A DNA stretch of 64,000 nucleotides from Lindgomyces ingoldianus (Eukaryota; Ascomycota; Dothideomycetes; Pleosporales; Lindgomycetaceae). A program made the position numbers and the translations under genes. Positions 12,827 through 24,250 of this stretch are shown one piece after another. The DNA is taken from contig NW_022985166.1 in NCBI RefSeq assembly GCF_010093535.1, forward strand, positions 1,644,978 through 1,708,977, read 5' to 3'. The notes below the pieces were generated by a model, which was given only the letters and a program-made list of their open reading frames with translations, did no database searches and was not told where the DNA came from. How positions within the stretch are numbered: the first letter of the stretch is position 1; every line of letters begins with the position of its first letter.

Positions 12827-15098
12827 ATGACCCAAGATAATTATAGCTTGTTCGTGACACCTGCTTGCTGCCTTTTTGCTATATTACCAGGATTCCTATG
12901 TCTTGTGGATGCGTCGTGGCCATTTCTCGGTTGTTGGACGATCTTAAGTGGCTTGCGGTGGTACTACTGTGATCGCAAAATTGGTCAAGATTCCTTCGTT
13001 TTCGGGGTGGTTGGGGTAGTTCTGCTAAGGAGAGAGTTGGTGGAATTGCTCTGGGTCAAATGGGAAGAGCTAGATTCATGGGGTCCGCTTGCGAAGAGAG
13101 TGTTGCGATCCTCTCTTCTCTGCTCTGCACTTCTTTTTGCGGTCGAGGCAGTTTCGAGGTTTTGTTATCGTGGAAAAGCGGACTCTGGGAAGCTCGATGA
13201 AGAATCACGCGAAGACAGCATTCAGTCTATACCTCCCCCACACCTGAAGCCGCTCCTATTTCCTTGTCAAACGACTCACGCTCGTACATTTCCTAAGCGG
13301 CACGCATTCACGTACTCGTATCTTCTCTATGGAATGCCGGTTATTCCGCCTAAGACTAAGAGAGATGGTTTTGATGCTGGCTCTCAGAGCGATAGGATTC
13401 GAGGAAGTTGGTGGTTGCAGGTGAAGGCGGACGACTACCTTGTCCGAGGTTATGGAGAAATGGGTTTCTATGGGAAGTTGAAGATGCTATTGAAAGAAAA
13501 GGTTTGTCACCACGCTTTCCTAAATCAAACCAATTTTTCCGCATATTATTCTAAACGAAGCCCCAACCCAAACACCAATTTGCTAACTGGCTTAGGGTGT
13601 CACGGATTGCGAATGGTCATATGCCTACCTCGTCACAGCTCCGCGCTTCCTCGGATACTCATTCAACCCAGTCTCCTTCTGGTATATCTACGACCAGTCG
13701 GATCAACTCAACAAAATGATTCTCGAGGTCAACAATACCTTCGGCGAGCGGCGAGTATACGTACTAGATGGCACCAGTCCAGCCACTTCGCTGGTTTCCG
13801 GTTCTGGAGCATTGGAGTCAGATGTCGGGAAGTTGCAATTTACGGATGTCTGGTTGAAGGATTTCCATGTGTCGCCCTTCAACTCTCGCAAGGGCTCATA
13901 TTCTCTCAAGGCCCTCAACCCCTTCCCAGCTGATGTCTTCACGAGTCCTATAATAGATAATACTATTACCCAGAAATCTTCAAAGGCCCATGCCAAGATT
14001 GTCGCGCGAGTTTATTCCACCCACCAACCTTTGGACCCTGCTACCCTTGGTATCTTTGGAATCACGAAGTTTGCGCTTGGGTGGTGGTGGGTTGGGCTCT
14101 CGACCTTTCCGCGCATTTTGAAGGAGGCTAAGACGCTTTACTTTCGCCGTCAGTTGAACGTGTGGTACCGACCAGAGGTGCTAACTTCCAGCATTAGCCG
14201 CATTCCAACGTCAACCGAAATGTGTGTTGTTGATACCCGCCCCCGTTATGTACTACAACTGACAAGTCTCAGGGTTCTTCAGGAAATATTTGAAAATTAT
14301 CTCAAGCAACTTGTGTGGAACGCTGTCGAGCCTCTTCACGTTACTTATCACACGTCCATCCCCAGCCACCCAAAAGAGGAGATCGCCACGATGTGCACAC
14401 CAGGCCGCGATATACCTTTGAAACGTATCGAACTTCGTGTCCTGACCCCGATCTTTTATTCACGATTCGTCCACTATGCTCACACCTCTGAAGCGTTCGA
14501 TCGCGAGTATCTCTTCACAGATGAGAAGAACCGCACAATTTGGATCTCAAACCCAGAGTTACTCCACCTCTTGCTACCGAACCGAAACACTCCTACCAGC
14601 GAACCTGAATCATTGGGTAGGCAGATGTCTTATCTGAATGAACTACGATGGATGCTGTTGAGGAAATTAAGATGTCCGCCTGCAGAATCAGCATACCCCA
14701 CAAAACCAAAACCACCCTCCTTCGAAATCAGCAACAAACCGTCGCTTCCATTTTCGGACTTGGACCTATTCCAGCGAGGGCCTCACGGACGGCTAGACTC
14801 GGGCATATATCGGAGAACGGTAATGCAGGTATTCTTGGCACAGCGATTGGCTTTCGGATTTGTAGAGGTTGTGAATGGGGTAGATTTCCTTCTAAGGACC
14901 CTGCTGTGTTATATTGGAGCTAGGATGCTGACTACCTGGGCTTTGGAAGCCCAGGCAAACGGCTTCAATAGAAGACTGAAGTTGGTTGAAGGGACATGTA
15001 TAGCGGAGCTCATAGGGGCAAACACGGGGAGATGGTGGCTCTTTGGCCTGGGGTTATGGGTTTGTTCATGCAATCTCTATGGATTGGCGAAAGGATAG
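12827..15098 (+). CDS. DUF1365-family membrane protein
   Basis: Predicted exons 12827-13501 and 13596-15098 (675 and 1503 nt) give 725 residues. The start chosen is the first ATG (MTQDNYSLFVTP); a frame extension to 12773 begins with TTG. The N terminus has two or three hydrophobic segments (PACCLFAILPGFLCLVDASW; FVFGVVGVVLL). The DUF1365 core runs from about residue 151 (HARTFPKRHAFTYSYLLYG) through FLGYSFNPVSFWYIYD and NNTFGERRVYVL to about 400, with the junction EK|GVTDCEWSYAY restoring the motif. The rest continues to a C-terminal hydrophobic stretch (WWLFGLGLWVCSCNLYGLA). Bacterial DUF1365 proteins are about 250 residues and sit near lipid-modifying genes; the function in fungi is unknown to me, possibly lipid-related. 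Confidence 0.85.
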
Positions 15099-16106
15099 CA
15101 ACGGGGAAACAAAATGTTGTTATGTTCACTTGAGGTCCTAGACACGAATACTTCCTATTATTTACCTTCGAGGACCTCTTCCCCACTCCAATCTTCTGAG
15201 ACATTAACTGATGGTCTGAGCGATGACTCCTCTCGGCTGTCCATGTCTGATGCCCGAAAAGACAAGCCGCCCCGTTTTCATGTGTCCCGCCCTGATGCAT
15301 AACAAGTGCAGAATATGATCGTAATATTGTTACGGGTCCAATCCTGTTCTAGACGTTTGGCAACAAGATAGCCGAGGTTAACCGCCATCCCGAAGCAACC
15401 TAGCGTTCACTCCCCAGTGGGGCTCAAGGATGTGCATCTTCACATGTTGCACATGTTTGGATCTGAGGGGAGCGAAGAAGCGATGAAAGCAATGTCTAGG
15501 CATGTGAAGCGTAGGTCGCGTGCCACATGAATCGCCATCAACCCCCCATTCCACCTTGTCTTGGGAAACCCAGAAAGAAAGTAGAAAGAGCTGGAAAAAA
15601 AAAAATTTGAAGCTGAAATCTACAAGCCGTTATTGGCAAACGTCATTCCGTCGCCGGTTCCGCTCCCCTCCTCTCCCGGATCGGCGCCTCCAGAGCTTCT
15701 CGTCCACTTCCCTTTGGGCCGAGGGGCAATTGCACAAAACCCTCAGCTGCGCCTGCTGATTCACGATGGCGGTTGGCTCTCGGTGCGATAGTCGGCCTAA
15801 ATGGTCGAGAAGCTTGCGTTCACCCGGACGTTCCCGACTAGGACTGGAATGTAGACTGGCTTGTTTCTAGCATTGGGACTAGGGCTAGATTATACTTAAG
15901 AGCTTGGCTGCCCTGCCTGTTTTTTTCTGAAATGTGACTTGATTGACTCCGAGGCTCTGGGTTGCTTGTCATCACGCTGTCATTTTCTGAAATATTCCCC
16001 TCTTTCTTAAACTTTTTTCCTAAACCTTTCTCCGTAAGCAGTTGAGAAAGTTTATTTACTCCCATTCCTCTTAGAGGCCACATTCCAGTGCACATAGATA
16101 CCCACC
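15099..16106. other. Intergenic, isocitrate lyase promoter region
   Basis: It contains a poly-A run at about 15596-15606, C/T-rich DNA at 15640-15690 and 15990-16030 that fits a core promoter/leader, and a palindromic CreA-like site listed separately. The start codon context is CCACCATGG-like. Confidence 0.55.
15412..15422. promoter_or_regulatory. Palindromic CreA/Cre1-like carbon-repression site upstream of isocitrate lyase
   Basis: The sequence CCCCAGTGGGG contains two divergent, overlapping matches to the SYGGRG consensus of the fungal glucose repressor CreA. It lies about 690 bp before the isocitrate lyase start. Isocitrate lyase is carbon-repressed in ascomycetes, so the position makes sense; short consensus matches are common by chance. 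Confidence 0.35.
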
Positions 16107-17935
16107 ATGGCAAACCTAGAGGCCGAGGACCAGCAGTACTTGCAAGAGGTAGAAGCTGTGAAGCAGTGGTGGAATGATTCCCGATGGCGACACACACGCA
16201 GACCTTTCACGGCAGAGCAAATTGTAGCCAAGAGGGGAAATTTGAAAATTACATACCCCGGCAATCAGATGTCGAAGAAGCTTTGGGGAATTGTGGAGGG
16301 GAAATTCAAAGTATGGCAATCTAATGTCTTGATCTTGAGTGAGAGACTGATGAATATAGAACCGAGAAGCAAGCTTTACTTATGGCTGTCTTGATCCCGT
16401 CATGGTCACCCAGATGGCTAAGTATTTAGACACAGTATATATTTCTGGCTGGCAATGCTCATCCACTGCTTCGTCGACCGATGAACCTGGACCAGATCTT
16501 GCAGACTACCCAATGGTAAGCTCCTCATGCCTCAGCTGTAGCCGCTTTTGACCGTTCCCAGACTACTGTTCCGAACAAAGTCCAACACCTCTTCATGGCG
16601 CAGCTGTTCCATGATCGCAAGCAACGCGAAGAGCGTCTTTCAACACCGAAAGCGAATCGGGGCGGGCTTGCAAATACTGATTTCCTACGACCCATAGTCG
16701 CTGACGCAGATACCGGACACGGAGGTCTGACTGCTATTATGAAGCTTACGAAGCTGTTTATCGAGAAGGGTGCGGCAGGCATTCACATCGAGGACCAAGC
16801 ACCGGGAACCAAGAAGTGTGGACACATGGCTGGAAAGGTGCTGGTGCCGATCAGCGAGCATATCAATCGGCTGGTCGCTATTCGGGCCCAAGCAGACATC
16901 ATGGGTAAGTCCTTTCTCCACAATATTATGCAAATCAGGCGATGAGAACTAATTATAATAACAGGAACTGATCTCCTGGCTGTTGCTCGTACCGACTCCG
17001 AGGCCGCCACCCTCATCACTTCCACTATAGACCCTCGTGACCATTACTACATTATAGGATCTACAAACCCTGCGCTCCAACCCCTCTCCGAACTTATGTA
17101 CGCTGCCGAGCAAGCTGGCAAGAACGGTTCCGAGCTTCAAGCAATAGAAGATGCTTGGACAAGGGAGGCCAACCTTAAACTTTTCCACGAAGCCGTCATT
17201 GACACCATCAAAGCCAGCGTTCACGTCAACAAACAAGGTTTGATTGAAGAATTCTTAAGCCAAAGCAAGGGTAAGAGCAATGCTGAGGCGCGAGCCATTG
17301 CGAAAGGCTTGACAGGTGTTGACGTGTTCTTTAATTGGGAGGCTGCCCGGACACGAGAGGGTTACTACAGATACCAAGGAGGCTGCCAATGCGCTATCAA
17401 CCGTGCTGTCGCGTACGCTCCATATGCGGATATGATCTGGATGGAGTCGAAGCTTCCAGATTATTCACAGGCGAAGGAGTTTGCAGAGGGTGTGCATGCC
17501 GTTTGGCCAGAGCAGAAGTACGGACTCCACCAACCGATCGCTCACATTGTTCCATGGCAAGGCTAACAGACTTCCAGGCTTGCATACAATCTCTCCCCTT
17601 CCTTCAACTGGAAGACAGCAATGCCGCGCAACGAGCAAGAAACCTACATTAAGCGTCTCGGCGCTCTCGGCTACTGCTGGCAATTCATCACGCTAGCTGG
17701 TCTACACCAAACTGCGTTGATGGCTGACACTTTCTCCAAGGCATATGCACAGCAGGGCATGCGGGCTTATGGCGAGATTATCCAAGAGCCGGAGGCCGAG
17801 AATAAGGTTGATGTGTTGACGCACCAGAAGTGGAGTGGAGCTAACTATGTTGACAATATGTTGAAGATGGTGCAAGGTGGCGTGAGCTCGACCGCAGCGA
17901 TGGGTAAGGGTGTTACGGAGGATCAGTTTAAATAA
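16107..17935 (+). CDS. icl1: Isocitrate lyase (glyoxylate cycle)
   Basis: Cleaves isocitrate to succinate and glyoxylate during growth on acetate or fatty acids. Predicted exons 16107-16310, 16360-16515, 16562-16904, 16965-17517 and 17578-17935, all in phase, about 537 residues. Junctions restore family motifs: [46 protein letters not shown] and [16 protein letters not shown]. The catalytic signature KKCGH is near residue 203 ([16 protein letters not shown]), and DADTGHGG supplies metal-binding acids. An open frame continues into intron 4 and would truncate the protein if unspliced. The C terminus (TEDQFK) is not a canonical SKL peroxisomal signal. Confidence 0.97.
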
Positions 17936-18220
17936 ATAAATGTGATGGCGGTTTGGGATAGGGTTGGCGGATGGGTTTCTTTGTAGGATAATATATCAAG
18001 TGTAATGGTCTCTTGAAAGGAATCTGCCTTCGTTGCGTTTTCAAACTTTGGCACCGTTGTTACCAGTTAAAGGCATATTTTCAAGATACCTGCACGAAGT
18101 AGAATTAAGATACCGAGTATACTGCGTCTCCTTCTCTTTCCGCACGTTTCTTCTCTTTCCTTGGAATGTAACCGTCGTAGTCATTGTCTAGCGTTGCTGT
18201 TTTCGCGGTGCGGATGAGCT

Positions 18221-19087
18221 CACCTGCAGGTATGGTGTTCAATAGAACATAGCCGTTACTGTCAGTAGTATTTCTGAGGCGTTACTGGAGGCAGTAGGGT
18301 TTTGTTCTTACAGAAAGAGTAAATTAAAACAGCCTTACAGGCAGTAATAGTTACTGCTAAGTTAATTAATAGTAAAGTTACTGTTTAGTGCAGTTACTGC
18401 AGTAACTAGTATTTACAATCTTGCTAATATAGTCGCGGAGATTGTTTAACTCTAAGATTATGGAAGGCAATAGCTGCAATTAAGCTCTTCACACAATATC
18501 TAAGGCCCCCATGTTTCTGCTGGCAACCTCTAGTCTAGATATTGTCCCACTCAATGTTAAAATTTAGGGTGTTGTTAAGGCGAGAGTTCTTAGGAAACTT
18601 GTAAGAATAAAAACACTAGTAGATAAAGCCTTAAATATAGAGCTCTAAGAGCTCCTAGAGGCAGCTCTTAACTTCTTAAGGTGACAAGAGCTTGCAAAGT
18701 GTTAAACTGTTGCTACAAGCTTCAAGTGCTACGTGGAGTTTAGCATACTCATGGTGACAATAGAAGCGATATTGGAAGCGAGAAGTAGGTAAATCAAGGA
18801 GTTACTTCTCTGTACTGACGATGGATAGGATAGTTAAAAAAGTACGAAATCTGGTGTATTAGTGCGCGTTTAGCCCTTGTACTACTACACGTAAAAACGT
18901 CCTCCGCGAACGCGTTAACAAAGCACTAAGAAATTAATTAGTATAGGCAGTTACTGCAGTAACTGTAGCCTCATTAACCGTACAGTAACGGAAGGCAATT
19001 CACTTTCGTTCTAACTGCCAAGAGATTGTTACTATCAGTAACAGTAGGAACAGTACTACGTTTTATTAAACACCATGCCTGCAGGTG
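18221..19087. mobile_element. Inverted-repeat-bounded transposon relic, RIP-like decay
   Basis: About 867 bp is bounded by terminal inverted repeats of about 31 bp that start CACCTGCAGG on the left and, read on the opposite strand, CACCTGCAGG on the right. Within the repeats the mismatches are all transitions (T/C, C/T, G/A, A/G), as expected from cytosine deamination. The interior is AT-rich without any usable open frame. It contains two copies of the perfect palindrome AGTTACTGCAGTAACT (18392-18407 and 18949-18964). I could not find a target-site duplication, so the superfamily is open. Confidence 0.65.
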
Positions 19088-22000
19088 TACTGTACGGCTC
19101 AGTGAGACGCCAAAATTTTACCCCAAACCTTTCATCTAATGGTTCCTCTCCTTCCATATCTCATCACCTCTAACGTTCATATGCGTTTCTTTGACTAGGC
19201 TTCATTTTGCGCGATCTTGTCCCTTGTGTTGCGTCGCCAAAAGGTCAACCTCCCAACTAGCACAGCAGAAGGATATATATAGGCGGATAATTATATGCGA
19301 CACCTTGTTGTATTGAATGCCAATTTGCCTTCATCTGTCTATTTCTTGGAAATCTCGTAGATCATCTTCACACAAAGATACCTGCCATGACCGTTGATGG
19401 CTGAGACTTGCATCGACCACGGCTTCATGCGCGAAGAGGAAATACCATATTGGAAAGAGATCATTCTTGGGGCCCAGCCGGGACAGCAGGTGAAAGAGAC
19501 GCTCGGACAGGATGGCTTCACTCTTCTGAACTTCCGGGGCATCGAAATATCGGAAAGATGTATGAAGGAAACCTGTGGCAAATAGGATCACTTTTGGTTC
19601 GTGACGCTTTATTTAAAGGAGAAACAAGAAGCTAGAGTTATCGTAAACTCAAAGAGATTGGCGAATAGGTGGTGCATTGACCACTTATCATGTAAGTGAT
19701 ACAATATTATGTCATTGACTGTTTATTAGCAGGCAATTGGAACGTGCCACCAATATCGAACCTGGGTTGAAGCAGTGAATAGGATATGGCCCATGGGCTG
19801 GCGACATGGCCACACTAGGATTGGACGATTACACGTTTACTTCACACAAAAACTTTGGATAGTGGGGGTTCAATTGTTTTCATCCGAACTGTAGTGCTTG
19901 CGGCTCTTCCTTGATCTATGGTTTGAAGGATTGTGAGGTATTTGATGTATCAGATAGTACAGCTTGTATGTTTAAGGCAACTTGAGCGATCTGACAAACC
20001 GTCACAAAAAGATTTAAGCCATAAAACTGCTTGCATAGTATTGTTAGCCCAACAGTATATCACTTCAGAAGCCCCTTACACTATGGTATTAGGGCAATAA
20101 GTCACTTAGCGCATTGCTAACATATATCCGCTTGAACTTAAACCAATCCCTTTCTACATATCCTGATTTCGTCCTCAACTTCTACTTCCTGAATTCCATT
20201 ATTCGTCTCGGTTTTAACGTAGATTTTGGCATGGCTCCGAGGCTCTACTACTCTCGCGACCCTTGTTTTGTCCCCCCCTCAATCAAAGCTAGACTGGATT
20301 ACCTTCGCACTACTAAGAAGCCGCAAGGCCTGAGGCGCACGCGATCTTAGAATGAAAAAGGCATAATCTCTAAAGTTGTAGGAGGTTAGAAAATAGGTGG
20401 CTTCCCTTACTTGCTCTCCCTGGAGCTACATATATTTGCTTCCCATGAGCAGGTCAGCAAGAAGCATTGTCCTCGACTCGACACTGCACTCGGATTCCGC
20501 AACCCCTCAACTTGACACAGGCTGAGCTACTGGAAAGCAGCATGAGGTTACTGCGGTTTATTGGCCATAGCTGAATAACTTGAATCGTACCTTTCACTAG
20601 CATAAAACTGAGCTTCGCAACTTGCATCTATACTATTGCGGTATTAGACGAGCGCAGCATCATTCCGTAGACACACTTCTACGCCCCTTCAGGATACGGC
20701 CTTCCTAGGACACCCCCCGAACTCCAGCCCGTCTGTATCAGCAAATTCAACCACACAATTTAATTCAGCGGCCTCGAATCGTACATGGCCACTTTCATTT
20801 ACTCCAACATCTAAAATCAATATCGGGAAGCTCACAATCAAATGCAGACACTGAAGTCACTTAGGCTAGTTTAAAGTTCTTAATACCCCTCTCTCTTCTG
20901 CGCCACAAGGCTTAGCGTCCAGACTTCTCGATCTAGTTCAAGAAAGTCGGTAGAATTAACTTCGATGATGACGCTGGTGGGAGCGCCTATGGGGGCCATG
21001 GTTATGCTGCTAATAATGTGTGGGAGCTTGATTCACTGTTTAGGGTCGGGGAATATCTATTCCAGAGCTAATCAAGAAGTGTGAAGCTGAGCTGGTTGGT
21101 TTGAAGACGAAGCTTGGGGCCGGATTTGAGAAGGATTGGATGGGGTTCTTGGAGGGAGGATGTATTTCTGGTATAATGGCGACGGGCCTGGGGCAGGCTT
21201 GGGCATGGGGGGTATGAAGATAGGCGTTGTTTTGCGGAGTGAGAGCTTTGGGAGTTGTGGGGTAGGTTATAGTGGGATATGAGAGAGATGACTGGGAGTT
21301 AATCATACTGTTGCAAAGAAAGGACGTAGTAAGAATTATCGCAGTGTCAGTGGCAATTCATATGTAGCTCCCTCCGTGCCCTTATACAGAACATAGCATC
21401 GATATCCCTTCATCATCCCGCAACACTTTTAATTAGCTTAGCACGGATATTCCCAGCCCATTGAAGATCCTATAGCTATCTCTTCAGAACCATAAATTCA
21501 CGCTAGACCCCTTGCCAGACACCACCGCCTCGCTAACCACCTCACCTACCACACGCCAAGAAATGTTGGAAACTGCACGTGACCGATCCCCACTCGGCCC
21601 ATCATCCGGAGACCCACGCATCACCAACTAACGAGCCCTGACTCATCCTCCCTTTGCTTTCCTCCATACTCTCGCACTCCCCCTTACAGATATTCGTGCT
21701 GTACAACCTGGTGACGCATTCGCAGTGCTGCGCCTCACCGCCTCAAACCCGGCGGCCTGTCAGCACGGCTCACACGTCAGCCGCAAACATGATGTGCGGC
21801 GCATTGGGACGCGCAGTCAATAAGCCAGCCTGGGCGGAGTGAGAAATGAGGCTTTGATGATGATCAGCTGGACACATTAGGGAATTAGGCACGCGTTTGA
21901 GGAAGGGTATTTATCTGCCGGGGGATGCGCGCGCGACCATCAATGACCATAAATTTTGTATTCCTGGTCGGCTTTGTAGTTTCAAGATCTAGAGTATCAC

Positions 22001-22239
22001 GACACCTGAAGAGAAGGGTGTATTGTTGCGATAAGATTCATTAGCAGCATCATTTCTGAAACAGTTAGAAAGCCAGGTCCTTTTGCGGCTGGCAGCATTG
22101 AAGGAAGCCGGAGACCTTACTTGGGGTCGCTGCTTACTTCTTCCCTCTTCCCTCAAAACCACAACCCTTCGAACAAGCAAACAAAGTCCATCTTCTCAAA
22201 CCCCCCGACCCACCAAACTCCATATCATATCCATCCCAC
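19088..22239. other. Intergenic, 3.1 kb, no confident gene
   Basis: A TATATATATAGG motif lies at about 19276. Small frames follow, such as a plus frame at 19394-19585 (63 codons) and a 39-codon frame from 20231, but neither has recognisable features. An E-box-like CACGTG is at about 21575. No terminal repeats were found. Confidence 0.45.
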
Positions 22240-22680
22240 ATGGCGCAAGAAACACCATCCCTATCCCAACACCCACCATCCCAAACAATCCCCGAATCCG
22301 CCTCCCCCTCACTCCTCACAGCTCCAGAACCAATCCACTACGAAGAGCCTCTCTACACTGAAATCCGAATTCCGCTACCACCAATTCCTCAACGCCCTTC
22401 CTCAACCCCAGCCTCGAAATCTCGACACCGCGCGCACACGCTTTCCTCGCTATCGCCATTCCATCGGCGGCGGCCATCCAGCCCGGAAAAGGCGGGGCCG
22501 GGTTCGTGTGAGTCTCCGGCTGCGGCGATGATGAAGAGCTTGACGGTGGGGAGGAAGCGGAGCGGGACGGTTGATGCGCTGGCGGTTGTGCCAGCAGTGT
22601 TAGTGCTGAGTGCGGAGTTGTTTACACCTGGGCAAGAAGGAGGAAAGAAGGGTGTGGGGAGGGATGGGGTTGTGACGTGA
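22240..22680 (+). CDS. Small Pro/Ser-rich hypothetical protein
   Basis: A single-exon frame of 146 residues starting MAQETPSLSQHPPS. It is rich in Pro and Ser, with short basic stretches (SKSRHRAHTL, PFHRRRPSSP) and a C-terminal LAVVPAVLVLSAELF segment. Codon use in the first two-thirds favours C at the third position, unlike the AT-rich flanks, which supports coding. There is no signal peptide and no recognised domain; expression and the start are unproven. Confidence 0.5.
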   Translation: MAQETPSLSQHPPSQTIPESASPSLLTAPEPIHYEEPLYTEIRIPLPPIPQRPSSTPASKSRHRAHTLSSLSPFHRRRPSSPEKAGPGSCESPAAAMMKSLTVGRKRSGTVDALAVVPAVLVLSAELFTPGQEGGKKGVGRDGVVT

Positions 22681-24250
22681 GAGGGGATGGGATTTCTATT
22701 TGGATAGAGTTGATTCTCTATTTATTTAATCTAATCTGATAGAAGGAGCTGGGTGATACCTCAACGCGAGGTAAATTTCTCAGCATGCAGCTTCGGAAAT
22801 TCCTCTCACTGGGTGAATCTAGAGAAGGGAAAAGAGGGTGGTGGTTTATAGGGAGGTCTAGTCGACTGGCACTAGGGGAGCGATATGAAGAAACTGAAGG
22901 AGAGCTAGTGGTGGGGATTGAATGCATGAAGGGCGAGAGGGAATCACAGGCGAGGAAGGAACACTTATACCCTCACGTGCGTATTCCAAAGTGGGCAAGT
23001 GTGCACACGAAGGACCATTTAACCGCCATCATGTAGTTGTATATTAGTGCAACATCGGCTTTTAAAGCTAGAAAATGAGGACTTAATAGCAATAGAAAGA
23101 ACTCGGTAGATCAAACTGTTGCGTGCGGTGTTGCTAATGTGCGATAGCCTTCCCTAGCTTGGGGGCTTTGCTTTCTTAACAAACCTTTGACGCTCCTCTT
23201 GAGCATAGCGGAACTGTCCATCATCCTGGGCTTCAAATAACTGACCACGTGGCTGCTACCCTCTAAATAGCGGTAGAACGACCTCAAATGATCTTTAAAT
23301 GCTCAAGTTTGTATATTCTCCTAACCTACCCCAACAGGTCACTACTCCCCCTCTAAAAAAAGGAAATAGAAAAAGAAAAGGACAAGAAAACCATAAATCC
23401 GCCACAATAATTCTTGCTTTTCTATTCCCTCCACCCTTCCCCCTCCAAAAACAAACCACCCCCTAGCAGGGTTGCATACATAGACTGCTTTTCTACATAT
23501 TTTCCAATGCAACACAGATAATTCGCCCTCTTTGTCGACCTTATTTTCGCATCGTATCTGACGAGAGCCTTTGCCCTTAAATCGTGCAGGCGTTCCACGT
23601 ACACGCTGCAGCACTGTAAATTGACAATAAATAAGCCAAAACTCGCGGTCAATGAGAGAGATCATTTAGCGCTGCGATTGCTAGAGATCGCGGTGCCTTC
23701 CTTATCGGAGCCGGCTTTATAAAATTAATTTGTTGAGGCAGTTGATTGGGATGAGTGGAAGGAACATACGCAGTATCTCCATTTGAGCTGCTAGAGAAGG
23801 GTCCAAATCATAGATGACCGGGCTTATTGAGAAGTTGCGAACTGCCCTTTTTATGTTCATCTTTCTTGATCTGCCTTGACACCCTATTGACCCTCTGCTG
23901 ATTTCTCGTCGAGCAGTAGGTTGTATATCCAGTGGTAGAAGCAGGCAAGGTTTCAGAGAACGAGGGGTCCAGGGATTGCATATCTTCATCCGGCAGTCTC
24001 TCTTTAACCCTAACTTACGCAAGATTAAAGTAAGCAGATGAAAGATGGTCGTCCGGAAGTTTCACTTATAGGAAATGGCGAGTCGCGGATGCTTTTGTAT
24101 CTGTTTAAAAGTCCTCTAGTCGATCTCGTCTGGACAGTCTTTAAATTGCGTTCGAATGGAGACTGAATGCAAAGCGGCGACCTGTTTCTACAAGAAATGG
24201 AGATCCTGGGGTCGTCTACACATTATAAAGGCCCGTCTAGACGATCGCTC
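22681..24250. other. Intergenic, nothing recognisable
   Basis: The stretch separates the small Pro/Ser-rich gene from the 3' end of the HET-domain gene. Minus-strand frames at 23342-23665 and 23717-24022 have no family features. No repeat boundary was found. Confidence 0.5.

Noticed and set aside
18340..19060. Possible CRISPR-like array from recurring GTTACTG/CAGTAAC words
   Set aside because: The words are palindromic, unevenly spaced and part of an AT-rich eukaryotic transposon relic; no regular repeat-spacer pattern.
19331..19635. Small frames on both strands downstream of a TATA-like motif
   Set aside because: Competing frames on both strands, none with recognisable features; the first ATG after the TATA motif (19387) gives only five codons.
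20231..20350. 39-codon frame MAPRLYYSRDPCFVPPS...
   Set aside because: Too short, no neighbouring exon or homology that I can name.
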